This document shows positions 9,324-16,591 of a DNA stretch of 64,000 nt, one piece after another. The position numbers and the translations under genes are program-made. The stretch covers positions 186,001 to 250,000 of the forward strand of contig NZ_JASBVP010000004.1 of the NCBI RefSeq assembly GCF_029961025.1, given 5' to 3'. Every line of letters begins with the position of its first letter. The first letter of the stretch is position 1. The DNA is from Mycobacterium sp. (lineage in GTDB: Bacteria; Actinomycetota; Actinomycetes; Mycobacteriales; Mycobacteriaceae). The notes below the pieces were generated by a model, which saw only the letters and a program-made list of their open reading frames with translations, did not search any database and was not told the DNA's origin.

Positions 9324-10172
9324 GTGACCGTACCCGCAGCGATGTCGTGGTGGCAGGTCATCGCCCTGGCCGTGGTGCAGGGTCTCACCGAATTTCTGCC
9401 GGTGTCCTCCTCGGGGCACCTGGCGATCGCTTCACGGGTGCTTTTCGGCGGCGACGCCGGCGCCTCGTTCACCGCGGTCACCCAACTGGGCACCGAGGCG
9501 GCCGTGCTGGCCTACTTCGCCCGAGACATTGCGCGCATCGTCACCGCGTGGTGTCGTGGCCTGGGCGCGTCCCGACAGCGCGGCCCCGACTACCGGCTGG
9601 GCTGGTACGTCATCATCGGAAGCCTCCCGATCGGCGTCGCGGGCCTGGCGTTCAGCGACCAGATCCGCTCGGGTGTCCGCAATCTCTGGGTGGTGGCGAC
9701 GGCCCTGGTGATGTTCTCGGCGGTGATCGCCCTCGCCGAGTATGTCGGCCGCCAAAACCGGGGTGCCGGGGACCTGACTTGGCGTGACGCCGTCATCGTG
9801 GGCTTGGCTCAGACCCTGGCGCTCATCCCCGGTGTCTCCCGGTCCGGGGCGACCATCAGCGCCGGGCTGTCCCTCGGGCTGCACCGCGAACCGGCGGCTC
9901 GCTTCGGCTTTCTGCTGGCCATCCCGGCGGTGTTCGCGTCCGGGTTGTTCTCGTTGCCGGATGCCTTTCACCCGGTCCGCCAGGGCATGAGCGCGACCGG
10001 GCCCCAGCTGGCGGCGGCCACGATGATCGCGTTCGTCGTCGGGCTCGCCGCGGTGGCCTGGTTTCTCCGGTTTCTGGTGCGCCACAGCATGTACTGGTTC
10101 GTGGGCTATCGGGTGGCCGCCGGGGTGGGTGTCCTGGTTCTGCTGGCCAGCGGGGCGGTGGCGCCGACGTGA
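9324..10172 (+). CDS. uppP: Undecaprenyl-diphosphatase UppP (BacA)
   Basis: A 282-residue polytopic membrane enzyme that dephosphorylates undecaprenyl (in mycobacteria decaprenyl) pyrophosphate, recycling the lipid carrier for peptidoglycan and arabinogalactan. The two family motifs are clear: [17 protein letters not shown] near residues 17-33 and the (P)[13 protein letters not shown] motif near residues 173-186, together with about eight hydrophobic segments. The GTG at 9324 gives [13 protein letters not shown], which aligns with the M. tuberculosis Rv2136c N-terminus; the ATG at 9342 is an alternative. Its stop overlaps the next gene by four bases. Confidence 0.95.
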   Translation: MTVPAAMSWWQVIALAVVQGLTEFLPVSSSGHLAIASRVLFGGDAGASFTAVTQLGTEAAVLAYFARDIARIVTAWCRGLGASRQRGPDYRLGWYVIIGSLPIGVAGLAFSDQIRSGVRNLWVVATALVMFSAVIALAEYVGRQNRGAGDLTWRDAVIVGLAQTLALIPGVSRSGATISAGLSLGLHREPAARFGFLLAIPAVFASGLFSLPDAFHPVRQGMSATGPQLAAATMIAFVVGLAAVAWFLRFLVRHSMYWFVGYRVAAGVGVLVLLASGAVAPT

Positions 10173-10858
10173 CCGTCATCTTGTTGCGACATTGCCGGTC
10201 CGTCTGCAATACCGCGCACATCCTGGCCGGGCGCTCCGCGGGGGTCGACCTCGATGACACCGGCCGGCAGCAAGCCGCCGAGCTTGTCGACCGGATCGGT
10301 GGGCTGCCGATCCGGGCCGTGGTGTGCTCGCCGCTGCTCCGGTGCCGGCGCACCGTCGAACCGCTCACCGACGCGTTGGGCCTCGAGCTCGTCGTCGACG
10401 AGCGGCTCGCGGAAGTTGACTACGGCGAGTGGACCGGACGCACCATCGCCGAGCTGGCCCGGGAACCGTTGTGGGCGGTCGTCCAGACCCATCCCAGCGC
10501 GGTGGTGTTTCCCGGGGGCGAAGGCCTGGCACAGGTGCAGTCGCGGGCGGTGGCGACGGTCCGCGAACACGACCGGCTGCTGGCCGATCAACACGGCCCC
10601 AACACCTTGTGGCTGGCGTGCACCCACGGCGATGTCATCAAGGCCTTGATCGCGGACGCGCTCGGCATGCACCTGGACAGCTTTCAGCGTGTCACCGTGG
10701 ATCCCGGGTCGGTGAGCGTGATCCGCTATACCCGGCTGCGGCCGTTTGTCTTGCACGTCAACCACACCGGTGAACGGCTGGCGGCCGCGCTGGCCGAGCC
10801 GTCGCCGGATGGCCAAGCGCCGCCCGGGGACGCGGTGGTGGGCGGGTCGACCGGCTGA
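10169..10858 (+). CDS. Histidine phosphatase (phosphoglycerate mutase-like, Rv2135c-like)
   Basis: A 229-residue member of the histidine phosphatase superfamily. The phospho-His motif is [10 protein letters not shown] near residue 8, with Cys in place of the Gly of the standard RHG(E/Q); M. tuberculosis Rv2135c has Ala there by recollection. The other core residues are present: Arg in [10 protein letters not shown], Glu in [10 protein letters not shown] and the second His in [15 protein letters not shown]. The GTG start overlaps the uppP stop, so the pair is coupled. Substrate is unknown; acid phosphatase activity has been described for the family. A role near lipid-carrier recycling is possible from context only. 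Confidence 0.88.
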   Translation: MTVILLRHCRSVCNTAHILAGRSAGVDLDDTGRQQAAELVDRIGGLPIRAVVCSPLLRCRRTVEPLTDALGLELVVDERLAEVDYGEWTGRTIAELAREPLWAVVQTHPSAVVFPGGEGLAQVQSRAVATVREHDRLLADQHGPNTLWLACTHGDVIKALIADALGMHLDSFQRVTVDPGSVSVIRYTRLRPFVLHVNHTGERLAAALAEPSPDGQAPPGDAVVGGSTG

Positions 10859-10956
10859 TTGGCCCGCTGGTGGTGTCGGTGGGCATCGTCGCGGTCAAAC
10901 GGGTACAACTGAAGAATTACGACGCACACGGCAACTGCCGGTATTTTGGAGATGCC

Positions 10957-11544
10957 ATGCCTCGCGCCATCCATGTTTTCCGCTCACCCGACCGGTTCGT
11001 GGCCGGGACGGTCGGTGAGCCCGGAAATCGGACGTTTTACCTGCAGGCGGTGCACGAGTCCCGGGTGGTCTCGGTGGTGCTGGAAAAACAGCAGGTCGCG
11101 GTGCTTGCCGAGCGCATCGGCGCGCTGTTGTATGAGGTGCACCGCAGGTTCGGCACCCCGTTACCGCCGGAGACCACCGAGGTCGAGGATCTCAGCCCGC
11201 TGATCACCCCGCTCGACGCCGAGTTCCGTGTCGGGACCATGGGGCTCGGCTGGGATTCGGAGGCCCAAACCGTGGTGGTCGAACTTTTGGCCGCCACCGA
11301 CCGCGAGTTCGACGCGTCGGTGGTGCTCGACGACACCGAGGAGGGGCCCGATGCGGTGCGGGTGTTTTTGACACCGGAGTCGGCGCGGCAGTTCGCGACT
11401 CGCTCCTACCGTGTCATCGCGGCGGGCCGCCCACCGTGTCCGTTATGCGACGAACCGCTGGACCCCGAGGGACACATCTGCGCACGCACCAACGGCTACC
11501 GGCGCAGCGCGTTGCTCGGGTCTGACGATGACATCGGGGCCTGA
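10957..11544 (+). CDS. DUF3090 family protein with zinc-ribbon tail
   Basis: A 195-residue protein of the DUF3090 family (Rv2134c homologue), found throughout actinobacteria beside the SCO1664-type gene that follows here. It begins MPRAIHVFRSPDRFVAGTVG with a GGAG ribosome site 7 bases upstream. The C-terminus carries CPLCDEPLDPEGHIC, a probable metal-binding knuckle, followed by a basic NGYRR segment. The body is alternating strand and helix with no known catalytic motif. The gene overlaps the next by 17 bases. The function is unknown; constant linkage suggests the two proteins act together. Confidence 0.85.
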   Translation: MPRAIHVFRSPDRFVAGTVGEPGNRTFYLQAVHESRVVSVVLEKQQVAVLAERIGALLYEVHRRFGTPLPPETTEVEDLSPLITPLDAEFRVGTMGLGWDSEAQTVVVELLAATDREFDASVVLDDTEEGPDAVRVFLTPESARQFATRSYRVIAAGRPPCPLCDEPLDPEGHICARTNGYRRSALLGSDDDIGA

Positions 11545-12343
11545 CGATCGTGAGGTACTGCGGCGCGGCGAGCTGACGGTGCTCGGACGCATACGCTCGG
11601 CGAGTAATGCCACGTTTTTGTGCGAGTCGAGGCTGGGTGAACACCGGGTGCATTGCGTCTACAAACCGATCTCAGGTGAGCAGCCGCTGTGGGATTTCCC
11701 CGACGGGACCCTGGCCGGGCGGGAACTGGGCGCCTACCTGGTGTCCACCCAGCTGGGGTGGAATGTCGTGCCCTGCACCATCATCCGTGACGGACCTGCC
11801 GGGGCCGGGATGCTGCAGCTGTGGGTGGAGCAACCCGGTGACGCAGCGGACTGCCCCAGCGACCCCGGATGTGACCTGGTCGACGTGTTTCCCGCCGGCC
11901 AACTGCCCTCGGGCTATCTTCCGGTTCTGCGCGGCTATGACTACTCCGGAAAGGAGGTCACGCTGGGCCACGCCGACGATATCCGGCTGCGGCGGATGGC
12001 GGTGTTCGACGTGCTGGTCAACAACGCCGACCGCAAGGGCGGCCACATCCTGCTCGGTGCCGACGGGCACGTGTACGGGATCGACCACGGGGTGTGTCTG
12101 CATGCCGAGGAGAAGTTGCGCACGGTGCTGTGGGGGTGGGCCGGCCGGCCGATCGACGCCGAGACGCTGCAGGCGGTCGCCGGGCTCGCCGACGCGCTTG
12201 GTGGCCCGCTCGCCGACGCGCTGAGCGGCGCGATCACCCTCCGGGAGATCGCGGCGTTGCGCCGGCGGGTGCACCGGCTGCTGGACCACCCGGTGATGCC
12301 GTGCCCCAACCGGCACCGGCCCATTCCCTGGCCGGCTTTCTAA
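11528..12343 (+). CDS. SCO1664 family protein, PI3K/HipA-like kinase fold
   Basis: A 271-residue protein of the SCO1664 family (Rv2133c homologue), with distant similarity to PI3/4-kinase and HipA-type catalytic folds. The visible elements are a nucleotide-lobe-like N-terminus (HCVYKPISGEQPLWDFP with a conserved Lys), a catalytic-loop-like LVNNADRKGGHILL, and GIDHGVCLH, which resembles a metal-binding DxG segment. The ATG at 11528 lies inside the end of the DUF3090 gene. No kinase substrate is known, and activity is inference from motif shape. It is followed 107 bases later by cysQ. Confidence 0.82.
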   Translation: MTSGPDDREVLRRGELTVLGRIRSASNATFLCESRLGEHRVHCVYKPISGEQPLWDFPDGTLAGRELGAYLVSTQLGWNVVPCTIIRDGPAGAGMLQLWVEQPGDAADCPSDPGCDLVDVFPAGQLPSGYLPVLRGYDYSGKEVTLGHADDIRLRRMAVFDVLVNNADRKGGHILLGADGHVYGIDHGVCLHAEEKLRTVLWGWAGRPIDAETLQAVAGLADALGGPLADALSGAITLREIAALRRRVHRLLDHPVMPCPNRHRPIPWPAF

Positions 12344-12450
12344 CGCGTTTTGCCTCCGGACATTCCCGGCGGGGGTGACCGGTGGCGTCCGGCACGCGGA
12401 GTTGACGGTGGTGCGCGGCCCGAGTGGCCGCCTCGGCAATACTGGGTCGG

Positions 12451-13227
12451 GTGAGCCCGGCCCCCCACCACGTCACGGATGCGGCTTTGGCCGCGGACCT
12501 GGCCGAAGACGCGGGAAAGCTGCTGTTGGCGGTGCGCGAGGAGATCGGGTTCGAGGATCCGTGGGCACTCGGCGACGCCGGCGACCAGAGGGCAAACACG
12601 CTGCTGTTGCGCCGGCTGCGCACCGAACGACCCGGCGACGCGGTGCTCAGCGAGGAAGCCCATGACGATCTGACCCGGTTGACCGCGGACCGGGTCTGGA
12701 TTATCGACCCGGTGGACGGCACCCGCGAGTTCTCCACGCCGGGACGCGCCGACTGGGCCGTCCATGTGGCGTTGTGGCGGCGCAACGGCGGCCCGAACGG
12801 GGCCATCACCGACGCGGCGGTGGCCCTGCCCGCGGCCGGGGAGCTGTACCGCACCGATACGGTCACCGCCAACCTGACTCCCCACCCCGGGCCGATCCGG
12901 GTCACCGCCAGCTCCAGTCGACCGCCCGCGGTGCTGGATCGGCTGCGCGACCGGCTGGATGTGCAGATAGTGCGGATCGGCTCGGCCGGGGCGAAAGCCA
13001 TGGCCGTGGTCCGCGGGGACGCGGATGCCTACGTCCATGCCGGGGGCCAATGGGAGTGGGATTCGGCCGCTCCGGCGGGTGTGGTGCTGGCGGCCGGCCT
13101 GCACGCCTCCAGGTTGGACGGGTCCGAGCTGGTCTACAACCGGCCCGATCCGTATGTGCCCGACCTGCTGATGTGCCGCCCCGAGTTGGTCGACGTGCTA
13201 CTCGGCGCCATCGGGTCGGCCGGTTAG
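12451..13227 (+). CDS. cysQ: 3'-phosphoadenosine 5'-phosphate phosphatase CysQ
   Basis: A 258-residue inositol monophosphatase-type enzyme (Rv2131c homologue) that removes the 3'-phosphate from PAP and PAPS in sulfate assimilation; relatives also act on fructose-1,6-bisphosphate and inositol phosphate. The Mg2+ site is complete: SEEAHDD near residue 70, [16 protein letters not shown] near residue 87, and [14 protein letters not shown] near residue 200. The GTG at 12451 gives [20 protein letters not shown], which matches the M. tuberculosis N-terminus. It precedes mshC, so sulfur metabolism genes sit together. Confidence 0.94.
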   Translation: MSPAPHHVTDAALAADLAEDAGKLLLAVREEIGFEDPWALGDAGDQRANTLLLRRLRTERPGDAVLSEEAHDDLTRLTADRVWIIDPVDGTREFSTPGRADWAVHVALWRRNGGPNGAITDAAVALPAAGELYRTDTVTANLTPHPGPIRVTASSSRPPAVLDRLRDRLDVQIVRIGSAGAKAMAVVRGDADAYVHAGGQWEWDSAAPAGVVLAAGLHASRLDGSELVYNRPDPYVPDLLMCRPELVDVLLGAIGSAG

Positions 13228-13317
13228 AACCGATTGCCGGGCACCGGCTTTCACCCGCAGAAAACGCCCTTCCCGGTTCCGCACGGCCGGTGTCGGCGCC
13301 GCAGCGGGGCCACACCT

Positions 13318-13323
13318 TAGAGT
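13318..13323 (+). promoter_or_regulatory. Candidate -10 box for a leaderless mshC transcript
   Basis: TAGAGT fits TANNNT and is followed by 7 bases and then the mshC ATG. No Shine-Dalgarno sequence is visible in front of the ATG, which favours a leaderless start. Confidence 0.5.
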
Positions 13324-13330
13324 CGATGCT

Positions 13331-14581
13331 ATGCACTCGTGGCCGGCGGCACCCGTCCCGACCCTGCCGGGGCGGGGCCCGGAGCTCCGGCTGTATGACA
13401 CAGCCGACCGCCAGGTGCGCCCGGTGGCGCCCGGTCGCACCGCCACCATGTACGTCTGCGGGATCACCCCGTATGACGCCACCCATTTGGGGCACGCCGC
13501 CACGTATCTGGCGTTTGACCTGGTGCACCGGCTGTGGCTGGATCTCGGTCACCGGGTGCACTACGTGCAGAACATCACCGACGTCGACGATCCGCTGTTC
13601 GATCGCGCCGAGCGCGACGGCGTGGACTGGCGTGAGCTCGCGGCGCGTGAGGTCGAGCGGTTTCGCGAGGACATGGCGGCGCTGCGGGTGCTGCCACCCC
13701 ACGACTACGTCGCGGCGACCGAGGCCGTCGGGGAAGTCATCGAGGCGGTGGAAAAGATGCTCGCCTCCGGGGCGGCGTACGTCGTCGACGGCGAATACCC
13801 CGACGTCTACTTCCGGGCCGACGCCACCCCGCAGTTCGGCTATGAATCGGGCTACGACCGGGAGACCATGCTGCGGCTGTGCGCACAGCGCGGTGGGGAT
13901 CCGCAGCGACCGGGCAAGGCCGATGAGCTCGATGCCCTGATGTGGCGGGCGGCCCGGCCGGGGGAGCCGAGTTGGCCGTCGCCGTTCGGCCCCGGCCGGC
14001 CGGGCTGGCATGTTGAATGCGCGGCGATCGCGCTCAGCCGCATCGGCACCGGCCTGGACGTGCAGGGCGGGGGCGCGGACCTGATCTTTCCGCATCACGA
14101 GTTCACCGCCGCGCATGCCGAATCCGTCAGTGGGGAGCGGCGATTCGCCCGCCACTACGTGCATTCCGGGATGATCGGCTGGGACGGCCATAAGATGTCC
14201 AAGAGCCGCGGCAACCTGGTCTTCGTGTCGACGCTGCGCCGTGCGGGCGTCGAACCGGCGGCCATCCGGTTGGGTCTGCTCGCCGGGCACTATCGTGCCG
14301 ATCGGTTCTGGGACGCACGGCTGCTCGACGAGGCGGTTGCGCGGCTGCATCGGTGGCGCAGCGCGACCGCGATGCCCTGCGGTCCGGATGCCACCGACAC
14401 CATCGCCCGGGTCCGGCGCTACCTGGCCGACGACCTAGACACCCCCAAAGCGTTTGCCGCCCTCGATGGTTGGGCCACCGATGCTCTCGAGTACGGTGGC
14501 CGGGACAGCACCGCGCCGGCGGCGGTTGCGGCCGTTATCGACGCCCTGCTGGGGGTGGACCTGCAATCGCCGCGGCGGTAG
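13331..14581 (+). CDS. mshC: Mycothiol ligase MshC (cysteinyl-GlcN-inositol ligase)
   Basis: A 416-residue ATP-dependent ligase that joins cysteine to glucosaminyl-inositol, the third enzymatic step of mycothiol synthesis. It is a paralogue of cysteinyl-tRNA synthetase. The HIGH-like motif is THLGHAATY near residue 57 and the KMSKS loop is HKMSKSRGN near residue 290. The zinc ligands include CGITPYD and WHVECAAIA, followed by HHE in [12 protein letters not shown]. Length is within two residues of the M. tuberculosis enzyme. It lacks the tRNA-binding tail of CysS, which separates it from that enzyme. It sits 103 bases after cysQ and just before a dehydrogenase. Confidence 0.97.
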   Translation: MHSWPAAPVPTLPGRGPELRLYDTADRQVRPVAPGRTATMYVCGITPYDATHLGHAATYLAFDLVHRLWLDLGHRVHYVQNITDVDDPLFDRAERDGVDWRELAAREVERFREDMAALRVLPPHDYVAATEAVGEVIEAVEKMLASGAAYVVDGEYPDVYFRADATPQFGYESGYDRETMLRLCAQRGGDPQRPGKADELDALMWRAARPGEPSWPSPFGPGRPGWHVECAAIALSRIGTGLDVQGGGADLIFPHHEFTAAHAESVSGERRFARHYVHSGMIGWDGHKMSKSRGNLVFVSTLRRAGVEPAAIRLGLLAGHYRADRFWDARLLDEAVARLHRWRSATAMPCGPDATDTIARVRRYLADDLDTPKAFAALDGWATDALEYGGRDSTAPAAVAAVIDALLGVDLQSPRR

Positions 14582-14590
14582 GTTTCCGCC

Positions 14591-15469
14591 ATGGGTTCGC
14601 TGAGCGGCAAGGTCGTTTTCATCACCGGCAGCGCCGGGGGGATCGGCGCGGAGGTGGCGCGTCGACTGCATGCCAGGGGAGCCAAGCTGGCGCTTTCCGA
14701 TTTGGACGAGGAGCAGCTCAACACGCTGGCCGGCGAGCTGGGTGACGAGTGGGTGCTGACCATGGTCGCCGACGTGCGCGACCTGTCGGCGATGCAAGCC
14801 GCCGCGGATCAGGCCGTCGAGCGCTTCGGGGGGATCGACGTCGTGATGGCCAACGCCGGGATCGTCAGCTATGGGTCGGTGCTGCAGGTCGATCCGGAGG
14901 CGTTCGCACGGCTCCTCGACGTCAACGTGCTCGGTGTGTATCACACGGTTCGGGCCGCTTTGCCATCGGTGATCCAGCGGCGCGGCTATGTCCTGATCGT
15001 CTCCTCGCTGGCCGCCTATGCCGCCGCACCGGGCCTGGCACCGTACAACGCCTCGAAGGCGGCGGTCGAGCAGTTCGCCAACGCGTTGCGGCTGGAGGTC
15101 GCGCATTTGGGTGTTGACGTCGGCTCAGCGCACATGTCGTGGATTGACACCCCGATGGTGCGAGACAGCAAAGCCGATCTGTCCACCTTCACCGAGATGC
15201 TTACGAAACTGCCCTACCCGCTGAACCGCACCACATCGGTGCAGAAATGCGCCCGGGTCTTCGTCAAGGGCATCGAGGGGCGCAAGCGCCGCATCAACAG
15301 TCCGGGCTGGGTGGGGCTGGTGCGCTGGCTGCGGCCGGTGCTGTCGACCCCCCTGGGCGAGGCCCCGGTCCGGCGGTTCGTGCCCGATCTGCTGCCGCGC
15401 ATGGACGCCGAAGTCGCCGCGCTCGGCCGCTCAACCAGTGCCCACACCGAGGGACTGGAAGCCTCGTAG
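14591..15469 (+). CDS. Short-chain dehydrogenase/reductase (Rv2129c-like)
   Basis: A 292-residue classical SDR oxidoreductase. The cofactor motif GSAGGIG follows a VVFITG strand at residues 8-20. The Asp in LSDLDEEQ after the second strand points to NAD(H). NAG (MANAGI) and the catalytic Ser (VSSLAAY) and YNASK motif near residue 155 are intact. The C-terminal 50 residues form an extra basic extension (EGRKRRINSPGW, then LRPVLSTPLGEAPVRRFVPDLLP) seen in a mycobacterial SDR subgroup. It begins 9 bases after mshC and is likely in the same transcript. The substrate is unknown. Confidence 0.92.
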   Translation: MGSLSGKVVFITGSAGGIGAEVARRLHARGAKLALSDLDEEQLNTLAGELGDEWVLTMVADVRDLSAMQAAADQAVERFGGIDVVMANAGIVSYGSVLQVDPEAFARLLDVNVLGVYHTVRAALPSVIQRRGYVLIVSSLAAYAAAPGLAPYNASKAAVEQFANALRLEVAHLGVDVGSAHMSWIDTPMVRDSKADLSTFTEMLTKLPYPLNRTTSVQKCARVFVKGIEGRKRRINSPGWVGLVRWLRPVLSTPLGEAPVRRFVPDLLPRMDAEVAALGRSTSAHTEGLEAS

Positions 15470-15662
15470 CGGACGCTGCTCGTCTTCGGGCAGGAGTCGC
15501 CCACGGCGGCAAGTGTCATCGTTTCTCGGGCGTTTCTCGGGCTCCGTAGGAGGCACCGATGTGTCTTGCGGGCGCTTTTTCAGGATCGGTGCCGCTATCC
15601 GTCCCTCGGCACCCACTGGATTAGCATGACGCGGGTTGGACGGCGGGTGCGGGGGTGAAACG

Positions 15663-16115
15663 GTGGGATCGGGCATGTGGGGTTTGCTGACGATCATCAC
15701 TTTGTGTTTAACGGTGGTGTTGGCCGCTGTCGGATCGAGCTACGTGCAGCGGTTGCGCACCCGAACACCCCTGCCGATCAGCGAGCAGGTCGACAGCGCC
15801 TTTGCGGTAGTCAAAAAAGTGCGCAAGGGCCAACCCCTATCAGAAGACGAGCTGGTTTATGCGAGGCAAATCGTTGCCGACCGCAGCTCGCCAATGGCGT
15901 TCTGCCTTCCCGGTGCTTTGTTCATGCTGGGATGCTTTTATGTGTTCGGCAGCCTCTACCATTTGCATGGGGCGGCACCTTCGGAGCGGACCTTTCTCGG
16001 GGTTATCCCGATGCTGGCCGCGGTGAACCTGACCCTTCGAATGATCGGCAATGCCCGCTTGAAAAAGCGTCTGACGAACACCTTGTCGCCGTCGGGCGTA
16101 TCGCAAGCTAATTGA
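15663..16115 (+). CDS. Membrane protein of unknown function
   Basis: A protein of about 150 residues with three hydrophobic segments: about residues 5-28, 78-98 and 108-124. A charged, helical cytoplasm-like region lies between the first two (AFAVVKKVRKGQPLSEDELVYARQIV). The GTG at 15663 is preferred because GGGGGTGAA lies just upstream; GTG 15636 and ATG 15675 are alternatives. I do not recognise the family. It sits between the dehydrogenase gene and the mmpS pseudogene, at a point where M. tuberculosis carries different genes (ansP1 and PE_PGRS37), so it belongs to the accessory zone. The 193 bases before it hold an 11-bp tandem pair (15520-15541) and no gene. Confidence 0.6.
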   Translation: MGSGMWGLLTIITLCLTVVLAAVGSSYVQRLRTRTPLPISEQVDSAFAVVKKVRKGQPLSEDELVYARQIVADRSSPMAFCLPGALFMLGCFYVFGSLYHLHGAAPSERTFLGVIPMLAAVNLTLRMIGNARLKKRLTNTLSPSGVSQAN

Positions 16116-16188
16116 TATTCGGCCGCACCTTTTACCTGCATCCAGCGAGACGCTATGCCCGAGAACGAATCCGAAGAAGGTGACCCGT

Positions 16189-16591
16189 GTGAGCCCTCGT
16201 TCAACCGGCAGGACCGTGCTAGCACACGCCTGGATGCCGTTGGTGACCGTCATCGCGGTCGGCCTGGGAGTGCTGGGCATGTGGAAGGTGCATCAGCTCT
16301 CTGCGCCCGGTCAATCCCAAACGGCTCACCTACGAGGTGTTCGGCTCCGCGGGCTCCGGTGGGACGCTCGTCTACATCGACATCGACGGCCACCCGCATC
16401 AGGTCGAGGTCACGACATTGCCGTGGTCGCACACGGAGACGACCATGCTCACGGTGGTGTCCGGCAGCGTCTCGGTGCACGTCCGCGGCGAGCGGGTCGG
16501 CTGCCGGATATTGGTCGATGAGGTCGTCCGCGACGAGCATTGGACGAAGCATCCGGACGCGGACGTCGAGTGCCGGGTCAAATCCGCATGA
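16189..16591 (+). pseudogene. Frameshifted mmpS-type membrane protein gene
   Basis: The N-terminal half (VSPRSTGRTVLAHAWMPLVTVIAVGLG and one membrane segment, through MWKVHQL) is in one frame. The C-terminal half (RPVNPKRLTYEVFGSAG onward, through TLPWSHTETTMLTVV, GCRILVDGE-like GCRILVDEVVRDE and a VKSA end) is in the next frame. The frame changes near 16300-16308. Compared with the intact mmpS at 55536, about 15-20 residues of the linker between membrane helix and beta domain are also missing, so the lesion is best explained by a deletion whose length is not a multiple of three. The TGA overlaps the mmpL ATG (ATGA), so translation of MmpL may have lost its coupling. A GTG at 16189 with GAAGAAGGTG upstream is the likely original start. 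Confidence 0.8.

Noticed and set aside
12344..12450. Homologue of the small gene Rv2132
   Set aside because: The 107-base gap between the SCO1664-type gene and cysQ is too short and holds no matching frame.
16337..16591. A stand-alone 84-residue protein from the second half of mmpS
   Set aside because: It lacks the membrane helix and has no ribosome site; it is better explained as the out-of-frame tail of the broken mmpS.
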